From positions 2,004,702 through 2,068,701 of the forward strand of contig OU696580.1 in assembly GCA_916048095.2 (NCBI GenBank): DNA of 64,000 bases. Direction: 5' to 3'. Each line of letters begins with the position of its first letter. Position 1 is the first letter of the stretch. Source of the DNA: Sacculina carcini (taxonomy: Eukaryota; Arthropoda; Thecostraca; Sacculinidae). This document shows, piece by piece, positions 20,893-33,326 of the stretch. The notes beneath the pieces are model-generated. The model made no database searches. It had not been told where the DNA came from and saw only the letters and a list, made by a program, of their open reading frames with translations. The translations under genes and the position numbers were made by a program.

Positions 20893-21151
20893 CGTGCTCT
20901 TCTGCTGTGCATTCGCTTCACTGGCGCCATTTTTGCCGGCAGTAGCTGGGCGTCTACGCGGTCGGCGGGTGCGTTTGAACACATTGCTAGATTGCTGTGT
21001 GTCGCCGCCGCCGCCGCAAAACTGCATCGCCGTGTGCACCAGGTTGGGTTTTTTTGTCTGCGTTGTTGTTGTTGTTGTTGTTGTGGCACTGTCTGCGCCG
21101 CGCGACACGCGACGAAACGGCACACTCCTGTCTTCCGGCGCCTGATAGCTG
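20893..21151 (-). CDS. Candidate terminal exon of an unidentified gene
   Basis: On the minus strand a TG-rich tract ends in a plausible acceptor (TATGTGCAG) just before 21151. About 86 codons follow to a stop at 20893. The product would be basic: a Tyr-Gln-Ala-Pro start, a poly-Thr run from (ACA)n, then an Arg-rich segment. GC content is well above the flanks, as in the other exons here. I recognise no domain. No upstream exon was found, because the flanking DNA is transposon-filled. An alternative frame gives poly-Gln instead, so the frame is uncertain. Confidence 0.3.
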
Positions 21152-22169
21152 CACATACACAAAACGTACATCAAATTAACATACACACACACATACAAAC
21201 ACATATACATCAGTGGCATGGCCAGGTTTTTTCCAGAATGAGGGGTTTACGGAGGGGAGGCTATGGAAGAAGATGCGGGGGAGGGGGGGCGTGGCTTCAA
21301 AGACTTTTAGAGACTTCAGCCCTTCCAAGCTACACCCCCTGCCGTGGGTTCTGATATACACCAGTATTATAGCGTCCTCGCATCAAAAGTGTGCAGAAGC
21401 ACAATAATAACAAACCGATTCGAATGGCTAATGTTTTTTTTGACGCAACCACACACAAAAATTGTAAAAATTTTAGCCAATAATCTATATATATAAAAGA
21501 GATCCTCTGTGTGTCTGTCTGTGTGTGTGTGTGTGTGTCTGTGTGTGTGTTCGACCCTCCTTGGTCCATTTTCTATCAGCTATTATTCGGCCACCACTCA
21601 GCCTACCCGCTAACAATTTATACCATCACGTTGGAAATTTTCTTGTCTACACTTTAGATTAAATTTTAAATTTCAAAAATGAAATCAAAAAAAGTTATAG
21701 CGGTGAAAAGACAAAATGAACCCTGAAAAATGCGAAAATTGTGGTCAATGCTCTGCCATCTACTCCTCATAAACCAGAAATGGTACAGCCAAACAAATTA
21801 TACCACTGTGTAGAGAATTTTCTGTTCTACAAGATAGGTTATAATTCATATCAAAAAATAGAACATAAAAGATGTAAACATGACAAAATTTCAATCTATA
21901 TTCAAAATTATATTTATACTCCACGCGTCCGATTTTCTATACTTTTTTCTCTATGTATCAAAAACTAATTATCACACAACTAAATAAATAATACCATCAT
22001 GCTGGGAATTTTGTTTGCTACAACACGGTATAATTTTTAATTTTCCAAAGTGTATTAAAAAAAAGTTACGGCGGTGTGAAGTCAAAATGACAAAGTCAAA
22101 AATGCAAAATTACCACTGGAAACCGTGAATGTTTTGGTAAATATTCCCCTATCTATTCCTCATAAACCA

Positions 22170-23220
22170 GCAATGGTACAGCTATAAAAATTATACTATT
22201 GTGTAGATAATTTTGTGTTCTACAAGAAATGTTATAATTTATACCCACAAATGATACAAAAAATGTGTAAAATTGGCAAAATTGTCAAATACATCCAAAA
22301 TTACACTTGATCACCGGGCGCCTAAATTAATTCATTTTTCTACCTATTTCTCAGGAACTATTTGTCACACATTAAAATAAATTATATCATCGTGCTGGAA
22401 ATTGTATTTTTTTAAATGCGGTATAATTCTTAATTTTCCAAAGTGTATCTGAAGGAAGTGACGGCGGTGTAAAGTCAAAAGGACATATTGCCAATTTGAC
22501 AGCTATTATGCGCACTTGCGATTACACAGGAATATACTACTGTGTAGAGAATTTTGTTTTCTACAAGAAAAGGTGTAATTTATACCCACAAATGATACAA
22601 AAAACGTGTAAAATTGGCAAAATTCTCAAATACATCCAAAATTACACTTGAACACCGGGTGACTACAATTTATTCATTTTTATACCCATTTCTCAGGAAC
22701 TATTTGTCATACATTAAAATTAATTATACCATCGTGCTAGAAATTTTGTTTCCTACAGTACGGTATAATTATTAATTTTCCAAAGTGTATCTGAAGGAAG
22801 TTACGCCGGTGTAAAGTCAAAAGGACATATTGCCAATTTGACAGCTATTATGCGCACTTGCGATTACACAGGAATATATTACCGTGTAGAGAATTTTGTG
22901 TTCTACAAGAAAAGCTATAATTTATACCCACAAATGATACAAAAAACGTGTAAAATTGGCAAAATTCTCAAATACATCCAAAATTACACTTGAACACCGG
23001 GCGACTGAAATTAATTCATTTTTCTACTATTTCTCAGTAACTATTTGTTACACATAAAAATAAATTATACCATCGTTCTAGAAATCTTTTCTTCTACAAT
23101 ACGGTATAATTTGTAATTTTCCAAAGGGTATCTGAAGGAAGTTACGGCGGTGTAAAGTCAAAAGGACATATTGCCAATTTGACAGCTATTATGCGCACTT
23201 GCGATTACACAGGAATATAC
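22170..23220. repeat. ~342-bp tandem units in Helitron copy 1
   Basis: The landmark GCGCACTTGCGATTACACAG recurs at about 22510, 22852 and 23193. Units carry GTGTAGAGAATTTTGT and ACACTTGAACACCGGG blocks. A more diverged unit precedes them. Confidence 0.85.
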
Positions 23221-25100
23221 ACCGATTAAATTTCACTGAAGCCCAATCACAATTAAGAATGCATCATATTATCTCCAAGCATGGATGGTGTGGTTTTATT
23301 GCGTACAGTTTAATTAATGCTACACTCTACTGAATATAAAGGCTTTATTGTCCTCAATAACGTTCCGCACGACGGGCGGGTAAAATGCTATTGGGAACAA
23401 AGTAAACTACTGAATTTAACTGTGTAATTTAATTGGTTTAATTTCAAGTTGCATAAGCATAAGTTGCATAAGGATATGGGTTGCAATATCATGTAATGCC
23501 AACTTATGCTGTTTTAGCGGAAGCATTAACCTGGAATTATAGAGATGACAGAAGGTTGCATTGTTTTGATAGTGTTGTGGAAAAACATGTTTTCTAAATT
23601 GAAACATAAATTTCACATTTAGACTTTTAGATTAGCTATAACTTTCCTGTGGGTTTGTTTTTCTTTTTCAATTTGCACTAATTTTTTATGAATTGAATAT
23701 TAATTATATTTAATGAACTGTTCCGCACGACGGGCGAATTAAATGTATCTATAAAGAGTGGGTATAAATGATAGCGAGGTATATGATATTTTGCTAGCAG
23801 TAAATATTCTAGCGATAAAAGTAGAATAGCTCTTAAGCAAATGATTTTGGAGAATGATGTGAACCTTTAAATATATTTTGCGATCTGATGATATATGTAT
23901 TAGGAATAATACGTAGCAGAATATAGATTGCATAATATAATATCGGCTGTAATATCAAGGGCTGCATTATCGATGTAATCCAAAAAATAACAACTCTATG
24001 AATATGATGCATTAGTGGAAGCATTAACCGGGAATTATGAGATAATATGATAATGGTGTAAAATTATATCGCATTATGCAACAAATGTGAATTTAGCTAC
24101 CTTACAGTTTGGTCCCGATACTATATTGGCGGGTTGAGAGAAAAGTATTGGTGGGCCGCGTGTTTGGGACCCCTGGGGTAGATAATCTCAGTCTTCTGAT
24201 TACAAATTATGATCGCATCAGTATATTTTGTGATCACAAACTAATAAGTTAAATCACCTCAGACTAGGCTGAGAGCGGTCAAGATTGAATGGTTGGGTTG
24301 GGTTGGGTAGGTTTGACTCAGGTTATATTGGGTTTTAATGATAGCGGAAAATATATAAATTTTAACAATAAATATTATAGCGGTAAAAGTGAAATAGTAC
24401 TTAAGCAAATGATATTGGGGAATGATGTTAAGTAATAAATATAGTTTGGAAACAGTCTGATGAAAAGATTTCATCATCTTTCATTGTTTGTTTCGTGTTT
24501 GTGTTCTGAATTATACCACACGACGGGCAGATTTATATATCAGGCGGGTTGAGGGATAATATTTGTCAAAATAAGAACAAAAATATTCACATTTAGACTT
24601 TTCTATTGGTTAAGATATTTATAGGTTACATTTTTTGCTTTTCAATTTGTATTCATTATATTTTATGGATTTTATTGTATGAATTGTTCCGCACGACGGG
24701 TGGGTTCAAAAAAGTGTTTTTAGATCATTTTTTCAAATGGTTCATTTAAAAAACGGTTTTTTTTTATTAAATAAAAATGTTCCGCGGGCAGCAACTATAG
24801 ACAATAGAACGTTCAATTTACCCTGTAGAATTAATCCATACACAAAACCAATGGATTTGACTTCAAGATGCAGAACGAATCGTGTTCGAGTTCTGAATTA
24901 TTCAGCACGACGGGCGGGTTTAAAAATGACTCAGGCGGACTGAGGGGAAATATTGTGTCGAAATAAAAATAATTTAACTTATAATTTTCAATTGATTAAT
25001 ATTTTTATGAGTGTACCCTATTTCATTTTTATTTTTCCATATTTTTTATGAATTGAATATGAATTTCATGTTATGAATTGCTCCGCACAACTGGCGGGTT

Positions 25101-26470
25101 TTAATGCTATATATATACATAAAGAAGAAATTATCTGTCTGTCTGTGTATGTATGCTTGAATATGAGGTGACATAATTGCGCTGGCTCATGGTTCGCTGG
25201 TTCAATTATCAGGGGCTTCAAACGCAAACGAAGCGATGGCTCATTTTTATGAAATAAAAATGTCCCGCGGGCAGCAATAAAACGTTCAATTTCACCGTGT
25301 AGAATGAATTCATATACAAAACTAATGGATTTGACTTCAAGAACCAGAACGGATGGTGTTCGAGTTCTGAATTTTTCCTCACGTCGGGCGGGTTTAAATA
25401 TGAGGCGGGTTGAGTGAAAATATTTTGTCAAAATAAAATTAAAAATAATGAAATTTAGACTTTTTAATTGATTAAGGTCTTCATGAGTTTGCCTTATTTA
25501 TTTTTAATTTGCAATATTTTTATGAATTGTTCCGCACAACGGGCGGGTTTTAATGCGGTTTTAATGCTATATATATACATAAAGAAGAAATTATCTGTCT
25601 GTCTGTGTATGTATGCTTGAATATGAGGTGACATAACTGCGCTGGTTCATGGTTCGCTGGTTCAATGATCAGGGGCTTCAAACGCAAACGAAGCGATGGC
25701 TCATTTTTATGAAATAAAAATGTCCCGCGGGCAGCAATAAAACGTTCAATTTCACCGTGTAGAATGAATTCATATACAAAACTAATGGATTTGACTTCAA
25801 GAACCAGAACGGATGGTGTTCGAGTTCTGAATTATTCCGCACGTCGGCCGGGTTTAAATATGAGGCGGGCTGAGTGAAAATATTTTGTCAAAATGTAAAT
25901 TAAAAATAATGAAATTTAGACTTTTTAATTGATTAAGGTTTTTATGAGTTTGCCTTATTTATTTTTAATTTGCAATATTTTTATGAATTCTTCCGCACAA
26001 CGGGCGGGTTTTAATGCTATATATATACATAAAGAAGAAATTATCTGTCTGTCTGTGTATGTATGCTTGAATATGAGGTGACATAATTGCGCTGGTTCAT
26101 GGTTCGCTGGTTCAATGATCAGGGGCTTCAAACGCAAACGAAGCGATGGCTCATTTTTATGAAATAAAAATGTCCCGCGGGCAGCAATAAAACGTTCAAT
26201 TTCACCGTGTAGAATGAATTCATATACAAAACTAATGGATTTGACTTCAAGAACCAGAACGGATGGTGTTCGAGTTCTGAATTATTCCGCACGTCGGCCG
26301 GGTTTAAATATGAGGCGGGCTGAGTGAACATATTTTGTCAAAATGTAAATTAAAAATAATGAAATTTAGACTTTTTAATTGATTAAGGTTTTTATGAGTT
26401 TGCCTTATTTATTTTTAATTTGCAATATTTTTATGAATTCTTCCGCACAACGGGCGGGTTTTAATGCTAG
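25101..26470. repeat. Three ~455-bp tandem units with Helitron-like ends, copy 1
   Basis: The boundary TTAATGCTAT occurs at 25101, 25561 and 26011, with TTAATGCTAG at 26461. Each unit starts TATATATACATAAAG...CTGTCTGTCTGTG, resembling the element's 5' end, and ends in CGGGCGGGTTTTAATGCTA, its 3' end. Confidence 0.85.
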
Positions 26471-26502
26471 TCTATATATATAAAAGAGATCCTCTGTGTG
26501 TC

Positions 26503-26540
<38 letters not shown>

Positions 26541-27159
26541 CGACCCTCCTTGGTCCATTTTCTATCAGCTATTATTCGGCCACCACTCAGCCTACCCGCT
26601 AACAATTTATACCATCACGTTGGAAATTTTCTTGTCTACACTTTAAATTAAATTTTAAATTTCAAAAATGAAATCAAAAAAAGTTATAGCGGTGAAAAGA
26701 CAAAATGAACCCTGAAAAATGCGAAAATTGTGGTCAATGCTCTGCCATCTACTCCTCATAAACCAGAAATGGTACAGCCAAACAGATTATACCACTGTGT
26801 AGAGAATTTTCTGTTCTACAAGATAGGTTATAATTCATATCCAAAAATAGAACATAAAAGATGTAAACATGACAAAATTTCAATCTATATTCAAAATTAT
26901 ATTTATACTCCACGCGTCCGATTTTCTATACTTTTTTCTCTATGTATCAAAAACTAATTATCACACAACTAAATAAATAATACCATCATGCTGGGAATTT
27001 TGTTTGCTACAACACGGTATAATTTTTAATTTTCCAAAGTGTATTAAAAAAAAGTTACGGCGGTGTGAAGTCAAAATGACAAAGTCAAAAATGCAAAATT
27101 AGCACTGGAAACCGTGAATGTTTTGGTAAATATTCCCCTATCTATTCCTCATAAACCAG

Positions 27160-28555
27160 CAATGGTACAGCTATAAAAATTATACTATTGTGTAGATAAT
27201 TTTGTGTTCTACAAGAAAAGTTATAATTTATACCCACAAATGATACAAAAAATGTGTAAAATTGGCAAAATTGTCAAATACATCCAAAATTACACTTGAT
27301 CACCGGGCGCCTAAATTAATTCATTTTTCTACCTATTTCTCAGGAACTATTTGTCACACATTAAAATAAATTATATCATCGTGCTGGAAATTGTATTTTT
27401 TTAAATTCGGTATAATTCTTAAATTTCCAAAGTGTATCTGAAGGAAGTGACGGCGGTGTAAAGTCAAAAGGACATATTGCCAATTTGACAGCTATTATGC
27501 GCACTTGCGATTACACAGGAATATACTACTGTGTAGAGAATTTTGTGTTCTACAAGAAAAGTTATAATTTATACCCACAAATGATACAAAAAACGTGTAA
27601 AATTGGCAAAATTCTCAAATACATCCAAAATTACACTTGAACACCGGGTGACTACAATTTATTCATTTTTATACCCATTTCTCAGGAACTATTTGTCATA
27701 CATTAAAATTAATTATACCATCGTGCTAGAAATTTTGTTTCCTACAGTACGGTATAATTATTAATTTTCCAAAGTGTATCTGAAGGAAGTTACGCCGGTG
27801 TAAAGTCAAAAGGACATATTGCCAATTTGACAGCTATTATGCGCACTTGCGATTACACAGGAATATACTACTGTGTAGAGAATTTTTTGTTCTACAAGAA
27901 AAGCTATAATTTATACCCACAAATGATACAAAAAACGTGTAAAATTGGCAAAATTCTCAAATACATCCAAAATTACACTTGAACACCGGGTGACTACAAT
28001 TTATTCATTTTTATACCCATTTCTCAGGAACTATTTGTCATATATTAAAATTAATTATACCATCGTGCTAGAAATTTTGTTTCCTACAGTACGGTATAAT
28101 TATTAATTTTCCAAAGTGTATCTGAAGGAAGTTACGCCGGTGTAAAGTCAAAAGGACATATTGCCAATTTGACAGCTATTATGCGCACTTGCGATTACAC
28201 AGGAATATACTACTGTGTAGAGAATTTTGTGTTCTACAAGAAAAGCTATAATTTATACCCACAAATGATACAAAAAACGTGTAAAATTGGCAAAATTCTC
28301 AAATACATCCAAAATTACACTTGAACACCGGGCGACTAAAATTAATTCATTTTTCTACTATTTCTCAGTAACTATTTGTTACACATAAAAATAAATTATA
28401 CCATCGTTCTAGAAACCTTTTCTTCTACAATACGGTATAATTTGTAATTTTCCAAAGGGTATCTGAAGGAAGTTACGGCGGTGTAAAGTCAAAAGGACAT
28501 ATTGCCAATTTGACAGCTATTATGCGCACTTGCGATTACACAGGAATATACACCG
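27160..28555. repeat. Four ~342-bp tandem units in Helitron copy 2
   Basis: The same landmark as in copy 1 recurs at about 27499, 27841, 28183 and 28525. There is one unit more than in copy 1. Confidence 0.85.
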
Positions 28556-30440
28556 ATTAAATTTCACTGAAGCCCAATCACAATTAAGAATGCATCATAT
28601 TATCTCCAAGCATGGATGGTGTGGTTTTATTGCGTACAGTTTAATTAATGCTACATTCTACTGAATATAAAGGCTTTATTGTCCTCAATAACGTTCCGCA
28701 CGACGGGCGGGTAAAATGCTATTGGGAACAAAGTAAACTACTGAATTTAACTGTGTAATTTAATTGGTTTAATTTCAAGTTGCATAAGCATAAGTTGCAT
28801 AAGGATATGGGTTGCAATATCATGTAATGCCAACTTATGCTGTTTTAGCGGAAGCATTAACCTGGAATTATAGAGATGACAGAAGGTTGCATTGTTTTGA
28901 TAGTGTTGTGGAAAAACATGTTTTCTAAATTGAAACATAAATTTCACATTTAGACTTTTAGATTAGCTATAACTTTCCTGTGGGTTTGTTTTTCTTTTTC
29001 AATTTGCACTAATTTTTTTATGAATTGAATATTAATTATATTTTATGAACTGTTCCGCACGACGGGCGAATTAAATGTATCTATAAAGAGTGGGTTTAAA
29101 TGATAGCGAGGTATATGATATTTTGCTAGCAGTAAATATTCTAGCGATAAAAGTAGAATAGCTCTTAAGCAAATGATTTTGGAGAATGATGTGAACCTTT
29201 AAATATATTTTGCGATCTGATGATATATGTATTAGGAATAATACGTAGCAGAATATAGATTGCATAATATAATATCGGCTGTAATATCAAGGGCTGCATT
29301 ATCGATGTAATCCAAAAAATAACAACTGTATGAATATGATGCATTAGTGGAAGCATTAACCGGGAATTATGAGATAATATGATAATGGTGTAAAATTATA
29401 TCGCATTATGCAACAAATGTGAATTTAGCTACCTTACAGTTTGGTCCCGATACTATATTGGCGGGTTGAGAGAAAAGTATTGGTGGGCCGCGTGTTTGGG
29501 ACCCCTGGGGTAGATAATCTCAGTCTTCTGATTACAAATTATGATCGCATCAGTATATTTTGTGATCACAAACTAATAAGTTAAATCACCTCAGACTAGG
29601 CTGAGAGCGGTCAAGATTGAATGGTTGGGTTGGGTTGGGTAGGTTTGACTCAGGTTATATTGGGTTTTAATGATAGCGGAAAATATATAAATTTTAACAA
29701 TAAATATTATAGCGGTAAAAGTGAAATAGTACTTAAGCAAATGATATTGGGGAATGATGTTAAGTAATAAATATAGTTTGGAAACAGTCTGATGAAAAGA
29801 TTTCATCATCTTTCATTGTTTGTTTCGTGTTTGTGTTCTGAATTATACCACACGACGGGCAGATTTATATATCTGGCGGGTTGAGGGATAATATTTGTCA
29901 AAATAAGAACAAAAATATTCACATTTAGACTTTTCTATTGGTTAAGATATTTATAGGTTACATTTTTTGCTTTTCGATTTGTATTCATTATATTTTATGG
30001 ATATTTTATGAATTTTATTGTATGAATTGTTCCGCACGACGGGTGGGTTTAAAAAAATGTTTTTAGATCATTTTTTCAAATGGTTCATTTAAAAAAAGTT
30101 TTTTTTTTAAATAAAAATGTTCCGCGGGCAGCAACTATAGACAATAGAACGTTCAATTTACCCTGTAGAATTAATCCATACACAAAACCAATGGATTTGA
30201 CTTCAAGATGCAGAACGGATCGTGTTCGAGTTCTGAATTATTCAGCACGACGGGCGGGTTTAAAAATGACTCAGGCGGACTGAGGGGAAATATTGTGTCG
30301 AAATAAAAATAATTAAACTTATAATTTTCAATTGATTAATATTTTTATGAGTGTACCCTATTTCATTTTTATTTTTCCATATTTTTTATGAATCGAATAT
30401 GAATTTCATGTTATGAATTGCTCCGCACAACTGGCGGGTT

Positions 30441-31356
30441 TTAATGCTATATATATACATAAAGAAGAAATTATCTGTCTGTCTGTGTATGTATGCTTGA
30501 ATATGAGGTGACATAATTGCGCTGGCTCATGGTTCGCTGGTTCAATTATCAGGGGCTTCAAACGCAAACGAAGCGATGGCTCATTTTTATGAAATAAAAA
30601 TGTCCCGCGGGCAGCAATAAAACGTTCAATTTCACCGTATAGAATGAATTCATATACAAAACTAATGGATTTGACTTCAAGAACCAGAACGGATGGTGTT
30701 CGAGTTCTGAATTATTCCGCACGTCGGCCGGGTTTAAATATGAGGCGGGTTGAGTGAAAATATTTTGTCAAAATAAAATTAAAAATAATGAAATTTAGAC
30801 TTTTTAATTGATTAAGGTCTTCATGAGTTTGCCTTATTTATTTTTAATTTGCAATATTTTTATGAATTGTTCCGCACAACGGGCGGGTTTTAATGCGGTT
30901 TTAATGCTGTATATATACATAAAGAAGAAATTATCTGTCTGTGTATGTATGCTTGAATATGAGGTGACATAATTGCGCTGGTTCATGGTTCGCTGGTTCA
31001 ATGATCAGGGGCTTCAAACGCAAACGAAGCGATGGCTCATTTTTATGAAATAAAAATGTCCCGCGGGCAGCAATAAAACGTTCAATTTCACCGTCTAGAA
31101 TGAATTCATATACAAAACTAATGGATTTGACTTCAAGAACCAGAACGGATGGTGTTCGAGTTCTGAATTATTCCGCACGTCGGCCGGGTTTAAATATGAG
31201 GCGGGCTGAGTGAAAATATTTTGTCAAAATGTAAATTAAAAATAATGAAATTTAGACTTTTTAATTGATTAAGGTTTTTATGAGTTTGCCTTATTTATTT
31301 TTAATTTGCAATATTTTTATGAATTCTTCCGCACAACGGGCGGGTTTTAATGCTAG
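30441..31356. repeat. Two ~455-bp tandem units, Helitron copy 2
   Basis: Boundaries lie at 30441, 30901 and 31347. There is one unit fewer than in copy 1. Confidence 0.85.
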
Positions 31357-31430
31357 TTATTGAATAAAATAGCAAAGTGATTATTGATAAAATTAGCACT
31401 GACGCTGGTTGTAGAAATGGCAAACAAGCG

Positions 31431-32266
31431 CTACCTGTCGTTTTGCGAGTCGATTGCAGACTTGGACAGCAGAATGTGGATGCTAGGAATATCTTTATTC
31501 ACCTGCAGTGTATCCAAAGCTGGATTCTCTTTGGGCTTCCAGAGCTCTGTCGCGCTACACAAACAAAACAACCCACAAAATGAACGAAAACGAACCGTAT
31601 GACATATATGAGTAGTGACTATGAGGCGTATCGTTTGATAATTCAGCAGTCAATTGCATATTTTTCAATTATTATTCAATCACCCTTTTATTTTATAGAT
31701 CTTTTACTTCATTTCGCTTCTGTCAATTGTCAGTGTGACCGTCTGGTCGAATGTTTATAATCGTGGACTATGCCAATCTTTTGAGGGGCCATAGGACCGA
31801 ATTTAAATAAATCCATGTGTATATGTGGACCACAAAGACTTCTGGGGGTCCAAGGACTGTTTCTGGGGGGCCACAAGGGCTCGCATTTTCTTGAAGGGGA
31901 TCATGGTAACAAAAAGTGTGAGAAACACTGGTCTAGTCAAATGTATGCATATGATCAGTGTGAATATGTTTTGAGCTTAATCCGTTCTGACCGTTGGTAA
32001 CAGCAGTAAGTGAGTTGGTGGAGTTCTTTGACGGATTTTTTTAGCAGTTCTGCGCTGAGTAGTGTTTTCGACACGGCCTGGCCGCTTCCCGACCACAACA
32101 CACAACTGTGCGTCTGCAGCTGCGATTTGGCGAAGCCGACCATATTATGCACCCGACTATTCGGCTTCACTTGCATCCAAACTGCGTCGTCGGGCACAGA
32201 GGCGAATGTCAAATCGGACTTATCAACATTTTCCACCTTGGTTTCAGCGAGCTTGTAGTGCTCCAT
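31431..32266 (-). CDS. RPP25L: RPP25-like Alba-domain protein (RNase P/MRP subunit)
   Basis: Two exons: 32266-31992 and 31554-31431, giving 132 residues. The intron is 31991-31555, with donor CG|GTCAGA and acceptor GTGTAG|C; phase 2 restores the frame. An Alba fold follows the first ~30 residues: V-W-M-Q-V-K-P-x-S-R-V-x-N, then S-G-S-G-Q-A-V-S-K-T and A-E-L-L-K. Exon 2 gives I-H-I-L-L-S-K near the C-terminus, the family's last conserved strand. In animals Rpp25 binds RNase P/MRP RNA with Rpp20 in the nucleolus. It lacks the long C-terminal extension of vertebrate RPP25. A + strand frame at 31384-31602 is its antisense shadow. It is divergent from MOB4. Confidence 0.85.
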
Positions 32267-32802
32267 CCTATACCTTGGTGTGTGACTTGTAAATTATTCT
32301 CTTCAAATAACACTCAAATTAAATACATTTAAATTAAAAATCTAGTTCAATCGGAAACACGCCGAAACAGCCATCGAAAAGCAACCCCTCAAAACACCAC
32401 TGTTTGTAACATTCTCTCCTATATCGTCAAAATCTTATGAATAACAATATTGCAATTTAATGATATTATTATGTGGATTTGAATTTTCATGAGATAAAAA
32501 AATCTACTAAATGATCAATCAGTATATAAAAAGTGGAGGTGAATAAAAACATTCTACGTTATCGCTCTGTGCTAGGTTGTGTATTTTGTTTGGTGTTGTG
32601 TGTTGTTGTGTGTTGTTGTGTGTGTTGTTGTTCATTCGTGTTTCTCTCTGTTTTTGTTAGTTGAATTTCAAAAACCTCTATGGCGATAGTGTGTGCACTT
32701 AAGTGAATCCCAATAATTACGTCAGTGTTGCATTTGCCACGATCCGCGCCTCAGATTTGTGTCGTTTCAAAGCAATCTGTCGTCGAGTATTCTGGTATCG
32801 GT
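32267..32802. promoter_or_regulatory. Presumed bidirectional promoter, RPP25L / MOB4
   Basis: 536 bp separate the two divergent start codons. Near 32580-32640 lies a (TG)n/(TTG)n stretch. I see no unambiguous TATA or other core element. The shared promoter role is inferred from gene arrangement only. Confidence 0.45.
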
Positions 32803-33270
32803 ATGGGGGAGACAGCAATCATACGACGTAACAGACCCGGCACGAAAAGATCGGCAAGTATAGGCTTAATGGGCCGAAGTGTATTCATGAATATTCACTT
32901 CTCAAGTTTTCCTTGCAATGGACTTTCTGCATTTTCAGTGACTTTTACTGTTTGGTAGAACAGCATAACGTGTCGATTGAAGATTTGTCTTCATTATGAG
33001 GGGTGCGCTTTCATATGAGCTTAAACTTTTGGTATGCTTATTTTGGAAACTTATTTTGGAAACTTTTGGTATGGTGTGCATAGTAATGTGTTTGTGAACG
33101 TACATTTCTGTGTGTGTGTATGTGTGTGTGTGCTTACATTTATGTATCTGTATGTGTGTGTCCATGTAAATGCTAACCTGTGTTTGTGCTTGTGCGTATG
33201 TGTGATTGTCTGTTTGTTTGTGTGTGTGTGTGTCTGCGCGTGATTGTGTATGTGTATGACTCTTGTGCTT

Positions 33271-33326
<56 letters not shown>

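Larger units (their letters stand above)
21484..26470 (+). mobile_element. Helitron-like element, copy 1 (non-autonomous)
   Basis: 4,987 bp. It starts TCTATATATATAAAAGAG after an A and ends CTAG, with the short GC-rich palindrome-like CCGC...GCGG about 10 nt before the end. These are the hallmarks of Helitron termini (5' TC, 3' CTRR, subterminal hairpin, A|T insertion, no TSD). It has no Rep/helicase frame and no ORF over ~120 codons. The interior consists of ~342-bp tandem units (three) and ~455-bp tandem units (three), plus diverged spacers with repeated GCACGACGGGCGGG boxes. It is joined without any spacer to copy 2. Confidence 0.75.
26471..31356 (+). mobile_element. Helitron-like element, copy 2, head-to-tail with copy 1
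   Basis: 4,886 bp with the same start (TCTATATATA) and end (TTTTAATGCTAG) as copy 1, followed by T at 31357. Copies 1 and 2 are almost identical over kilobases. They differ mainly in tandem-unit number: four ~342-bp units here against three, and two ~455-bp units against three. That predicts a length difference of about -110 bp, and the observed difference is -101. Confidence 0.75.

Noticed and set aside
21211-21350. Possible hAT-like MITE starting CAGTGGCATGG
   Set aside because: The opposite end does not form a convincing inverted repeat and no duplication flanks it.
31384-31602. Plus-strand frame of ~70 codons with a hydrophobic segment, at first taken for the first exon of a membrane protein
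   Set aside because: The minus strand of the same stretch encodes the second RPP25L exon, ending in the family's I-H-I-L-L-S-K region with correct splice phase; the + frame is its shadow.
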